Source of the DNA: Flammeovirgaceae bacterium UBA2786
GTDB lineage: Bacteria; Bacteroidota; Bacteroidia; Cytophagales; Cyclobacteriaceae
Direction: 5' to 3'
Length of the DNA: 64,000 nt
NCBI GenBank assembly: GCA_002352225.1
Contig: DEIA01000032.1
Location: forward strand, 17,650 to 81,649
The notes under the pieces were generated by a model. The model was not told where the DNA came from and made no database searches. It was given only the letters and a program-made list of their open reading frames with translations. The translations under genes and the position numbers were made by a program. Below, piece after piece: positions 26,576 through 35,495 of this stretch (the stretch's first letter is position 1; the number at the start of each line of letters is the position of its first letter).

Positions 26576-27613
26576 TTACCCTAATGCACGCTTGCAAAAC
26601 TCCAGGCACTTCTTCACTTCCTCAATAGGAGTTGATCCTTCCGGTGTTTTGTATTCAAACTCTATAGTAGCAGGGAAGGTGTATTTATTATCACGCATCA
26701 ATTTCAATACATCAGCCAGTGGTGTATCGCCAGTGCCCCAGGGCAGATTGTCTCCACCATTGGCTTTGCTCTTGCGATCTTTCATGTGCATGCTTACAAT
26801 ATGTTTATTCTTTTCCTTTACAAAGTCAAGTGCGTTTGAATTACCTGCAGCAATGTAATGACCGAAGTCCAGGTTAAGCGCGTTGGCCGGGGATTGACTT
26901 AATGCAGTATCCCAAAAGGTAGGAGTTTGTTGTTCGTGACCATGATACCCAACCTTCAATCCATATTTTTCAGCAGCCTTTCCAAGTTTTAAGGTGTGAG
27001 CATCGTTGCCGGGGTGTTCTAACGTAACGTGTGAAGCTCCTAATGCCTTGGCCGCCCGTAATCCATAATCAATGTCAGCATCGCTGTTTTGCATACCAAA
27101 GGCATCGGGCTTAAACGCATAGATATCAACACCGGCCTTTTTGTACATTTTTCCAAACTCTTCGAATTTCGAAATCGGAGCAGATAGCCTCCACTTTGCA
27201 ATTTCTTCGCGGTAGATTTTATTTTTAGCTTCTACATCGGCCATTATTTTTTTTTCTTCATCCGTTAGCTCTTGCTGCTTTTGTCTTTTTTGCCAGATGG
27301 GTATAAGTATACCAAGGTTTATGGGGTTTTTTGGAGCACCTGCAAATGATTCAGCTGGTCCGCCCATTAGTTCAATGTTGGTAATGCCGCACTGCCGAAT
27401 GTAATCTAAAGTTGCTTCTGCGCTTTGATCGGGTAAATCGCGGAATGAATACGTGATCAATCCGATCTTTACCCCCTTAATGGTTGAGCCTGCTTTGCCA
27501 ATGTTGTTGATAAAGTTAGGCAATCCAAAAGTTTCATGGCTTGCCAGCATCGAGCCCGCTACAAGAGCCGAAGCGGTTCCGATAAATTGACGTCTGGTGG
27601 TTTTATTTTTCAT
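26576..27613 (-). CDS. Exported TIM-barrel protein, sugar phosphate isomerase/epimerase family
   Basis: A 345-residue protein of the AP-endonuclease-2/xylose-isomerase-like TIM-barrel family. The N terminus (TTRRQFIGTASALVAGSML) is a twin-arginine-type signal, so it is likely exported folded with its metal. Barrel motifs include GLITYSFRD near residue 50, LEHPGNDAHTL near 200, the metal-ligand segment YHGHEQQTP near 225, LDFGHYIAAG and HMKDRKS. Export makes phosphorylated substrates unlikely; related proteins act on free or oxidised sugars, including 3-keto-sugar derivatives. It is the last gene of the operon starting with GH3, 21 bases after the PQQ/cytochrome gene. Confidence 0.85.
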   Translation of the reverse strand: MKNKTTRRQFIGTASALVAGSMLASHETFGLPNFINNIGKAGSTIKGVKIGLITYSFRDLPDQSAEATLDYIRQCGITNIELMGGPAESFAGAPKNPINLGILIPIWQKRQKQQELTDEEKKIMADVEAKNKIYREEIAKWRLSAPISKFEEFGKMYKKAGVDIYAFKPDAFGMQNSDADIDYGLRAAKALGASHVTLEHPGNDAHTLKLGKAAEKYGLKVGYHGHEQQTPTFWDTALSQSPANALNLDFGHYIAAGNSNALDFVKEKNKHIVSMHMKDRKSKANGGDNLPWGTGDTPLADVLKLMRDNKYTFPATIEFEYKTPEGSTPIEEVKKCLEFCKRALG

Positions 27614-27634
27614 GCGTTTAAAATTTAAAGGACG

Positions 27635-30538
27635 TTATTGGTTTATGATTTCTGCTTTGTTATGAAATTGAATTTCTACCATTTGTACCAGGACTTTATT
27701 TTGCCCGGCTTCCGGATTTTTGAAAACGAAATACACATCGTGTGTGCCACTTACATTAGTAACCGGAAGCTTTGCTGATACTGACATAAATTTGCGAAGC
27801 GCATTGAAGTCGATAGATGCAGCGGTAAGCGGACCCACCTCAGCCGGTTTCTTCTGGTTGTTATTCGCTTTCTGTTGCTGCTGTTGCATGGCCATAATGG
27901 CTGACCTGAAATCAACATCTTTTGGAATTACCTGATCAGTTTTTCCGATCAGCGGCCCATCTGTTGCATCAAGATGCACTTCTACAATTCCACCGATAGC
28001 ACCCGACCGGGGAGATGCCTGTAACAATATTTCAATTTGTTGAATGTCGGTAAAGTCAATGTTCTTATAGCCTAAGTACGATTGATCGCCCACCATAGAG
28101 AAGGAGCGGGAAGGCGTAGTTAACACCTGGGTACCCGATGAAACATCGGACAACTCAGGATCAAGCACCGGATTGCGCAAGGCAATAATTTTTTCTGAAG
28201 TAATGGCCGGCATTTGAGCTGTTCCTTTGTCTTGATAAGCTGCACGCAACAGATAGCCGCCACGCTTATTGTCCTGAGCAGGTGCTTGCATAACAAATGT
28301 TCCTTTTAACGGAATTTCCTTTGCAGGCTGCTTAGGGTCTGTTAAGCTCATGATGTACTTCACCATATTGGCAGCCTGAGGCGGAGTGATTTGCGGATGT
28401 GCGGCCATTACATGATCGCCCCAAACACCACCACCTCCATATATAATTTTCTGAATCAGTTTCTCCTGACCAGCCTTATCGGTTTTGTATTTGTTGGCCA
28501 CATCAAGGTATGCCGGCCCCACCGATTTTTGGTCGATTAAGTGACACGACTTACAATCGCTGTTGTTGATCAGGCTCAGTCCCACAGAGAAAGTGATCCA
28601 ATCGTCTGTGCTTTTGCGGTTGGCTGCAATGTGGATCAAGTCAAAACCTTCAGGAGCATAATCAAAATTTGTGGCTATTCCTTTTGCTTCAATGCCCTGC
28701 CCTATGGTGCCGTCTTCTTTGTCATTTACAGTTATCTCGTAATCTAAAGTACTTCCTTCAAAGTAGAAGCTCTTGTTACCGCGGTTAATGTTAATATCCA
28801 CAACGGGCGGATCGTTACCGGCTTTCAGTTCGAGGAAAGATGAATTCTTTTCACCTTTTGTATCGGTGGCGGTAAACGTTACTTTATACACTCCGGCTTT
28901 ATCCAGCGTAAGCGCTGTATTGGCATCGGTTGAAGTTTGAGTGAACCCGTTGTCGGATGTAATGGACCATTCATACGTTAAAGCATTTTGATCGTATTTG
29001 TCGTAATCGGTTGTTCCTTCTGACGAAAGGTTGACTGTAAACGGTAAAGCCCCGGCTACGTTATCGGCCTTGGCAATTACAATCGGTTTACGATTACCTC
29101 CATTGTATTCAATTTTTACTATGCGGGCATTATCGTTGCCACGGAACCATGCTGAGCCATATTCCAAAACATACAAATCTCCTTCGGGGCTAAATTGCAT
29201 ATCGATAGCACTGCTGAAATTTTCTTTGGGCAAGAAGCGCTCCATGCTTTTGAAGTTACCTTCCTCATCCATGGTAACAGACATAATCCAGCCTCGCATA
29301 AATTCAACAATCAGCAATTTGCCTTCGTAATAAGAAGGAAAGGGGCGAGGGGCATTTTTAAAATCAGCTTTTCTGAACACCGGCCCGCCCGTTGCACTTC
29401 TTCCCGAACTGCCAACTAACGGAAATTCTTCTGAGTTAGAATAAGGATACCAGATAAATGCACTTTGAGGTAAAGGCAATTCAGTAAGACCGGTATTGTT
29501 TGGCGAATTATTAACCGGATGTGTAGCATCTGCCTTTGTACCTACGGTATTGGTTGCGTAATCCTGTAAAGAGTAGGCAATATTGTTACCGATAAAATAG
29601 GGCCATCCGAAAAAGCCGGCCTTGCGTGCCTGATTAAATTCATCATACCCTTTGGGGCCAATGGTTGAATCGCGCGAAGCATCGGGGCCTACTTCGCCCC
29701 AATAGATGTACCCGTTTTTACTGTCGATAGAAACCCGCCAAGGGTTACGGTGCCCCATGGTATAAATTTCAGGGCGGGTTTTATCAGTTCCTTTCGGGAA
29801 CAAGTTGCCTTCGGGAATAGTATATGAACCATCAGCTTCCGGATGAATACGTAAAATTTTTCCGCGCAAATCGTTGGTGCTTCCGGCTGCGCGCTGATCA
29901 TCCCAGCTTTCGCGCCCCGGGCGTTCATCAAAACCGGCTGTTCCGTTGTCAGGGTTGCCCGTGTTATTGCCTACTGTTAAATACAGATTTCCTTCTTTAT
30001 CGAATACCATACCGCCACCGGTGTGGCAACAGGTTTCGCGTTGGGTAGGAACTTCCAAAACTATTTTCTTGGTATCGGCATACAATGAATCGCCATGCAA
30101 TTCCCAACGCGCTAATACGTGTTTCGGCTCTGAGGGATCAGCATAGTACATGTATATCCAATGATTGGTTTCAAAATCAGGATGTGCGATAAGGCCCATT
30201 AACCCTTCTTCTGCTTCGGTAACTTTCCCTTCCTTGCTTGTATATTTTGTATTTACCGGAATGGTGGCAAGTGTTTTCACTTCGCTGGTGGCGGGGTTGA
30301 AAGATTTCAATCCGCCCTTGCGTTCAACCATAAGAATGCGTCCATCTTTTAAGAAGGACATAACCATTGGTTCGTCTAACTGGCCGGGTTGGGTTAGCAC
30401 CGACCGTACGAAACGATTTTCTTCAGGCGGCAACGAGTCATCAATCTCTGCTGTTTGTTTGCAGGCAGCGGCCAGAAGTATGAGTAAAAATGCAGGCAGG
30501 TATTTTCTGACTGCATGTAAAGTTAAATTGTGGTGCAC
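27635..30538 (-). CDS. Lipoprotein with PQQ-type sugar dehydrogenase propeller, PKD, cytochrome c and C-terminal carbohydrate-binding-like domains
   Basis: A 967-residue lipoprotein (lipobox ending at Cys26 in LLAAAC). Residues about 40-470 form a glucose/sorbosone-dehydrogenase beta-propeller (MSFLKDGRILMVERKGGL, GLMGLIAHPDF, then GHRNPWRVS). A PKD-type domain follows, near 490-580. A class I cytochrome c lies at about 655-745 with haem site CKSCH and a probable Met ligand in HVMAAHP. The end resembles a CBM6-like sandwich. Fusion of propeller and haem suggests sugar oxidation with direct electron transfer. Its substrate is unknown. It is 27 bases after GH3 in one operon. Confidence 0.85.
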   Translation of the reverse strand: MHHNLTLHAVRKYLPAFLLILLAAACKQTAEIDDSLPPEENRFVRSVLTQPGQLDEPMVMSFLKDGRILMVERKGGLKSFNPATSEVKTLATIPVNTKYTSKEGKVTEAEEGLMGLIAHPDFETNHWIYMYYADPSEPKHVLARWELHGDSLYADTKKIVLEVPTQRETCCHTGGGMVFDKEGNLYLTVGNNTGNPDNGTAGFDERPGRESWDDQRAAGSTNDLRGKILRIHPEADGSYTIPEGNLFPKGTDKTRPEIYTMGHRNPWRVSIDSKNGYIYWGEVGPDASRDSTIGPKGYDEFNQARKAGFFGWPYFIGNNIAYSLQDYATNTVGTKADATHPVNNSPNNTGLTELPLPQSAFIWYPYSNSEEFPLVGSSGRSATGGPVFRKADFKNAPRPFPSYYEGKLLIVEFMRGWIMSVTMDEEGNFKSMERFLPKENFSSAIDMQFSPEGDLYVLEYGSAWFRGNDNARIVKIEYNGGNRKPIVIAKADNVAGALPFTVNLSSEGTTDYDKYDQNALTYEWSITSDNGFTQTSTDANTALTLDKAGVYKVTFTATDTKGEKNSSFLELKAGNDPPVVDININRGNKSFYFEGSTLDYEITVNDKEDGTIGQGIEAKGIATNFDYAPEGFDLIHIAANRKSTDDWITFSVGLSLINNSDCKSCHLIDQKSVGPAYLDVANKYKTDKAGQEKLIQKIIYGGGGVWGDHVMAAHPQITPPQAANMVKYIMSLTDPKQPAKEIPLKGTFVMQAPAQDNKRGGYLLRAAYQDKGTAQMPAITSEKIIALRNPVLDPELSDVSSGTQVLTTPSRSFSMVGDQSYLGYKNIDFTDIQQIEILLQASPRSGAIGGIVEVHLDATDGPLIGKTDQVIPKDVDFRSAIMAMQQQQQKANNNQKKPAEVGPLTAASIDFNALRKFMSVSAKLPVTNVSGTHDVYFVFKNPEAGQNKVLVQMVEIQFHNKAEIINQ

Positions 30539-30565
30539 GGGTTATCAGGTTTAGTAAAAATATTC

Positions 30566-32884
30566 TTATTTCTTTTTGTATCGAGTGGTACGGTCGTCAT
30601 TGATCAAGCCTTTCCAGTTTAATCCATAACCAAAGTCGTATTTATTTCCTTGTTCATCAACAAAACAATCCATATCGTGCGGAACATCTTCGGCCTGCTT
30701 TTCAACCACCTCCATGTTGGCCGGCATTTGTAAAGGCAGCAGAGCCGATGGTTCGGCAGCACCAGTCAGTAAATCAAGCAATGCCTGATTTTGTACCCCG
30801 AAGTGAGCCAAAATAGCGTTACTATTTTTTTCAAACTCAGCAAAAATCATTGGTGTATTCAAATTTACAGCTACAATAACAGGTTTACCATTCATCTTTT
30901 TGTGGGTATCGTTAACCATACCAAGATCAGTAATATTAACCGCTTTATTTTTTTTGTTTTTGTACGAGCGATTAGTGGTTTTCTCCAACGGATCGCCACC
31001 GGCAATACTTACCTCCCGCGCTTCTTTGGCGGTGTACTCGCCATACTGCAGTGAAATGGGTACGTACCCGTTACCTCCTTTATCGGCATCTGATTTAGTA
31101 TAACCAATTCCGGTTTCAGGGCTATTAATAAAGACCAGTGCATAATCGGCTTCAGCCGGATTTTCTGTAGTGTTAAAATATTTTTTCACAATCTCCATGT
31201 TTACCGGGTACTCCAGTCTCTCAGGTGTTTCCATGCCTAAAAAGTTACGACCAGCCGGAGTAAACTTCTTAGGTACATATACCGTTTTGTTTTTTTGAAG
31301 GGGCAATACGCTTTGTTTATTCTTCAACATCACCACCGATTTCAGCTGGGCTTCAAAGCCAGCCTTCATAAATTCTGCATTGCCAACAACAGTTTTTGTT
31401 TCATCAACATTCAGATACGGATTTTCGAACAGACCTGTTCTGAAAATATTTTTCAACAGCCGTACAGCCGATTGTTCAAAACGGGCACGCATAAATTCTT
31501 CGCCATGTTCTTTTACACCCATGTTGTACGCTTCAATTACCGGCTTCATATCGTTGTTGCCACCAAACTGATCTACACCAGCCATTAGTATTTTGTAATG
31601 CCGTTCGGCAATAGTCAGCTGTTCAACTCCCCACGATTTTCCGCCAATGAATGTATCAAGCGAAGTTTCATCACCGGTTACACTCCAGTCTGTACATACC
31701 ACGCCATCGTACTTATAGGTATCACGAAGCAAATCTGTGATAATGTATTTATTGTATCCGTTGCCTACGTTCTCGTTATACTTTTTGTCCTGATTAAATG
31801 AGATGGTGTAATAAGGCATTACTGCCGATGCCATTCCGGTTTTACCTTTTAGTTTAAAAGCGCCTTCGGTAAACGGAAGCAAATGCTCATTAAAATTATT
31901 GCCCGGATACACAGCATATTTACCAACTCCGTAGTGTGCATCGCGGCCTGCTTCACCCGAGCCGCCACCGGGCCAGTGTTTCACCATAGCATTTACACTT
32001 TCATAACCCCAGCCATCCGCAATCTCTTTCGTGCCTGTTGAGGTTTGGAAACCATCAATGTATGCACGGCCAATGTCTGTAGATAAGAGAGCATCTTCAC
32101 CAAATGTACCACTGGTGCGATACCACCGTGGGTCGGTAGCCATATCTACCTGTGGCGACAAAGCTGTAGTAATTCCCAGTGCGCGATATTCTTTTCCGGC
32201 AATGCTGCCAAATTTTTCTACTACCTCCGGATCGAAGGTAGCCGCAAGTCCTAATGAACCGGGCCACATGGAAATTCTTCCACCCGAGCCCGCATTGTAT
32301 TCGGCATTGGCAATGGTGCCATGGCGCGGATCGGAACTAGTGTTGGCCGGTATGCCTAACCCAATTCCTTCTACCAACGCCTGCATATTGTTATTCCAGA
32401 TTGCCGCTACTTCCGGACTTTCCACAGATGTAATAAGTACGTGCCGCAGATTGTCTTTTGTAAGAAATTCTTTTTGCTGATCGGAAAGATCGGATGACTT
32501 AAGGCCACTTTCTTCCAACGACTTGCCATTGTAGGTAGAGGCCATAAAGCCACGGCTTCCGCCCGGAATAGATTGGTGCCTGCTGTACAACATTAACCCG
32601 GCAATTTCTTCTATGCTCATTTTAGAAGCCAGATCTTTGGCACGTTCATCGGCAGATAGACGCCAGTTTTCGTACGCATCCAACTGACCGTTTTTATTGA
32701 GGTCTTTAAAACCAAGTCTGTCGATAGTAAGAATGGTTACCCCGGAGGCTGGCGTGTACCCTAACGTTTTGCCGCCTTCATTAATTACCGTTTTAATTCC
32801 GTTGGTTTCAGTTTCAGTCCATTTAGGACCGCATGCCACTAAGGCAAAACCGGCTATACTGGCAAGGAGTGAGTTAAATTTCAT
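30566..32884 (-). CDS. Glycoside hydrolase family 3 lipoprotein
   Basis: About 772 residues. ATG 32884 gives a lipoprotein signal with Cys18 (FALVAC); a GTG at 32911 is less likely. The GH3 N-terminal barrel is recognisable by MSIEEIAGLMLYSRH, KHWPGGGSGEAGRDAHYG near residue 310 and the nucleophile region YDGVVCTDWSVTGD near 400 (Asp in CTDW). The alpha/beta sandwich domain follows (SVVMLKNKQSVLPLQK). GH3 enzymes release beta-linked glucose, xylose or similar from non-reducing ends. As the first gene of a three-gene operon it likely feeds sugar to the oxidoreductase and epimerase-like proteins. Confidence 0.92.
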   Translation of the reverse strand: MKFNSLLASIAGFALVACGPKWTETETNGIKTVINEGGKTLGYTPASGVTILTIDRLGFKDLNKNGQLDAYENWRLSADERAKDLASKMSIEEIAGLMLYSRHQSIPGGSRGFMASTYNGKSLEESGLKSSDLSDQQKEFLTKDNLRHVLITSVESPEVAAIWNNNMQALVEGIGLGIPANTSSDPRHGTIANAEYNAGSGGRISMWPGSLGLAATFDPEVVEKFGSIAGKEYRALGITTALSPQVDMATDPRWYRTSGTFGEDALLSTDIGRAYIDGFQTSTGTKEIADGWGYESVNAMVKHWPGGGSGEAGRDAHYGVGKYAVYPGNNFNEHLLPFTEGAFKLKGKTGMASAVMPYYTISFNQDKKYNENVGNGYNKYIITDLLRDTYKYDGVVCTDWSVTGDETSLDTFIGGKSWGVEQLTIAERHYKILMAGVDQFGGNNDMKPVIEAYNMGVKEHGEEFMRARFEQSAVRLLKNIFRTGLFENPYLNVDETKTVVGNAEFMKAGFEAQLKSVVMLKNKQSVLPLQKNKTVYVPKKFTPAGRNFLGMETPERLEYPVNMEIVKKYFNTTENPAEADYALVFINSPETGIGYTKSDADKGGNGYVPISLQYGEYTAKEAREVSIAGGDPLEKTTNRSYKNKKNKAVNITDLGMVNDTHKKMNGKPVIVAVNLNTPMIFAEFEKNSNAILAHFGVQNQALLDLLTGAAEPSALLPLQMPANMEVVEKQAEDVPHDMDCFVDEQGNKYDFGYGLNWKGLINDDRTTRYKKK

Positions 32885-32995
32885 AGGAGGTTCAATGTGT
32901 ATAGGATACACAATAATATTTCATATTTATGGCAAATTCAATCCTTAGCGATAGATTGCTTAAAAAATTAGACTGAAGGCCTGTGGCCTCCATTT

Positions 32996-33742
32996 ATGGC
33001 AAAACGAAAATCAGAATTTGGATTAAAACGACCGTTTCATGAGTTGGGCGAGAGTATGTTTTTACCTCACCTTTCGGTGGATTGCGTGATTTTTGGATTT
33101 CATGAGGGCTCATTAAAAGTATTGCTGTTACAGTGGAAGGATGGCCCCTGGTGTTTGCCGGGCGGATTTGTGAAACATGAAGAATCAATCGACCGATCGG
33201 CAATCCGGATTTTGAAAGAACGCACCGGGCTTGATGCTATTTTTCTCAAGCAGTTTCATACGTTTGGTGATCCTGATCGGGAAAAAGGAAAGCGCTTTAA
33301 GAAGGGATGGATTTCTAAACGGTTTGTTACCGTTGGGTACTATGCATTAGTAGAGTATTCAAAAGTGTTTCCACAACCCGACCAGTTGAGCAGTGCCTGT
33401 GTGTGGTGGGATGTACAATCCATTCCTGATTTGATTTATGACCATAAACAAATTGTGGCGTTAGCATTAAACACTTTGCGATTGAGCCTTAATGATCATC
33501 CGGTAGGATACAACCTGTTGCCATCTAAGTTTACCATGCCGGAGTTGCTGCGCTTATATGAAACTATTCTGGGGCAGGAGTTAGACCGTAGAAATTTTCA
33601 GAAGCGTATGTTATCGCTGGATATTCTGATAAAATTGAATGAACGCAAAACCGGAGGCGCGCATAAAGCTCCGTTTCTCTACCGCTTTGATAAGAAGAAA
33701 TACGACCGCGCTATGAAACAGGGGCTTAATCAAAGTTGGTAA
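32996..33742 (+). CDS. Nudix-fold transcriptional regulator (NrtR/AraR-like)
   Basis: A 248-residue protein with an N-terminal Nudix domain (VDCVIFGFHEGSLKVLLL, then PWCLPGGFVKHEE) and a C-terminal winged helix (FTMPELLRLYETILGQELDR, RNFQKRMLSLDIL). The Nudix box is degraded: where REUxEExGU is expected it reads RILKERTGL, so hydrolase activity is doubtful. This matches Nudix-derived regulators, which in Bacteroidota control sugar utilisation. It is divergent from the GH3 operon, with 111 bases between starts, and is a good candidate for its regulator. Confidence 0.85.
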   Translation: MAKRKSEFGLKRPFHELGESMFLPHLSVDCVIFGFHEGSLKVLLLQWKDGPWCLPGGFVKHEESIDRSAIRILKERTGLDAIFLKQFHTFGDPDREKGKRFKKGWISKRFVTVGYYALVEYSKVFPQPDQLSSACVWWDVQSIPDLIYDHKQIVALALNTLRLSLNDHPVGYNLLPSKFTMPELLRLYETILGQELDRRNFQKRMLSLDILIKLNERKTGGAHKAPFLYRFDKKKYDRAMKQGLNQSW

Positions 33743-33773
33743 TGGGGGATGCAGCGGGGGCCTTTTGTGTAGA

Positions 33774-34628
33774 TTATTTTTCTATAACGTATTCAAAATT
33801 TGCTACTTTAATATTCCATAATTTGAGTGTTTGATTTGCTTTTAAATTATTCCTTTCTTCGCTTACAACCAGCTTATCTGTAAATGCTTTGATGTATTGA
33901 CTCCAATAATTTCCTTTAGAATCATTAAGCAAAAAGTAAAAGCCGGCATCTCCAAATTTTCGCCCGGATGAGTCTAAAATAAGTTCGTTTTTCTCTCCAA
34001 TGGAAGGCTTCAAAATTACTGTTGCATTTCCTTTAGGTAACGGAAAGACTGCTTTTATGCAAGTAATCCCTGACGCAAGTTTGCAAGTTGTGTAAATTCC
34101 GGAATAGATTACTTTTCCTATTGATTGAAATTTCCTTAACCATATGGTATATCTTATTTCATTATTTTCATTGGAGACCAATTCAATTATTTCACTGGTT
34201 AGGTTTTCAGATTCTTGAATATTTTGGGTTGGGATATTCAATTGGTTAATTCGTTGACTAAAAAGTCTGTTTACTATATAACCGAAGGGTTTAAGAAATG
34301 GATTCCATTTCACGTTTAGTTTCAGTTTGTAATCGGCAGTTTTTTCATAAAAATCAATAACAGGTGAGGATAGTTTTTTAATCTCGTTTTGCGATAGGTT
34401 TAGACTTGAAATTGAATCTAGCAGTCCTTTGGAATCAGAATTTCTTCTGATGATTAAATTTTCTTTTGCTGCTAATTGATGAATGAATGTTTCGCCAATT
34501 CCATTTGGTTCTCCAAATGGACCGATTAACCATAAGTATTCAGAAGGGTTAATTTTTCTTCCCCATAGAATGACCCATTGTTGCGTGAACCAATCCTGGA
34601 ATTTTTGCATAGTATATGCTGAATTCAT
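33774..34628 (-). CDS. Hypothetical protein in an A+T-rich pair
   Basis: A 284-residue protein, no signal peptide, rich in Asn, Ile and Lys. The N terminus contains LWLIGPFGEPNGIGETFIHQL and the middle IRYTIWLRKFQSIGKVIYSG; I do not recognise the family. The C-terminal part (AGFYFLLNDSKGNYWSQYIKAFTDKLVV) looks beta-rich. Codon use is clearly more A+T-rich than in flanking genes. It starts 12 bases after the CrtA-like gene, so the two form an operon and probably travelled together. Confidence 0.7.
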   Translation of the reverse strand: MNSAYTMQKFQDWFTQQWVILWGRKINPSEYLWLIGPFGEPNGIGETFIHQLAAKENLIIRRNSDSKGLLDSISSLNLSQNEIKKLSSPVIDFYEKTADYKLKLNVKWNPFLKPFGYIVNRLFSQRINQLNIPTQNIQESENLTSEIIELVSNENNEIRYTIWLRKFQSIGKVIYSGIYTTCKLASGITCIKAVFPLPKGNATVILKPSIGEKNELILDSSGRKFGDAGFYFLLNDSKGNYWSQYIKAFTDKLVVSEERNNLKANQTLKLWNIKVANFEYVIEK

Positions 34629-34640
34629 AAAAGTTCAATT

Positions 34641-35336
34641 TTAATAGGGAATAAAATTTTGCTTACCATTCCATTCTCCAAATTGGGCCAGAGGTCTAAA
34701 TCTTAATGTTGTAAATTCAAAGTGAAAGTCTTTTCTATCACGCTCTTTCATTGCATTGATATGTCTTTTAGGTTGTGGCATTTTGCTATGACCATGAACC
34801 ATATCTGTCATTGCCTGTTGGGTTCTCCAAATGGAAAAAGTTGAAATAGTATTTGGGTATCGAATAGAAGCCAAAGATAAAGTAGTGTTAGTGTTATCTC
34901 TTACTTGCTTTTCAACTGGCCTTCCCCAGCGAAGAAATCTGGGTATTTGTGTGTATTTCATTCGGGCGATTGTTATGGCCACCACAGGCTTGTCGTTATC
35001 GATTTCTGTTTCTGAAGTTGGAATTTCGAAACCTGAAATTTTTCCCCATTGCCTCAGAAATCCTAATCGAATATGCCAACCTCTTGCTATTTGTTTTCCA
35101 ATTGAGTTTGACTGTAAGAATTCGTTTAAGTTGTTTTCATTTTCCCATTGAGCAAAAACTACAAGTTCCCGGTTAAAAATTCTGGACTTAGAGAAAATTG
35201 GCGAACCTAAAATCATTGCAGACATTGTTTCTGCATGAACTAACCCGTTTATATTTTTTGATTTAATTGGAAACAGTATTATTCTGAGCGAGGAAATGAA
35301 AGATGGTTTTATAAGATGATAGGAAAATACACTCAT
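34641..35336 (-). CDS. CrtA (spheroidene monooxygenase)-like protein
   Basis: A 231-residue protein resembling the CrtA/spheroidene monooxygenase-like family. Support is ITIARMKYTQIPRFLRWGRP near residue 120, STFSIWRTQQAMTDMVHG near 165 and the ending FHFEFTTLRFRPLAQFGEW. In phototrophs CrtA is a haem oxygenase acting on carotenoids, but non-phototroph members occur and no carotenoid gene is seen here, so the substrate is open. Low G+C codon use and pairing with an unknown gene suggest horizontal arrival. Confidence 0.65.
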   Translation of the reverse strand: MSVFSYHLIKPSFISSLRIILFPIKSKNINGLVHAETMSAMILGSPIFSKSRIFNRELVVFAQWENENNLNEFLQSNSIGKQIARGWHIRLGFLRQWGKISGFEIPTSETEIDNDKPVVAITIARMKYTQIPRFLRWGRPVEKQVRDNTNTTLSLASIRYPNTISTFSIWRTQQAMTDMVHGHSKMPQPKRHINAMKERDRKDFHFEFTTLRFRPLAQFGEWNGKQNFIPY

Positions 35337-35495
35337 TTTTTAGTTTGCCAGTTTGATTGCGAAGGATCGATTAGTATGGAATAGATATTTTGTCGGGAGC
35401 AGTAGGGCTCTTCTCCACACTTCGTGCATAGGTCTGTCTTTCATCACCCGTTGAAGGCAAGTTGTACTAAAGCTAATTTTAAAATTCAAAAAGAA

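Noticed and set aside
32977..32989. AGGCC-TGT-GGCCT hairpin as a terminator of the GH3 spacer
   Set aside because: It sits upstream of both divergent starts with no T run; at most an operator.
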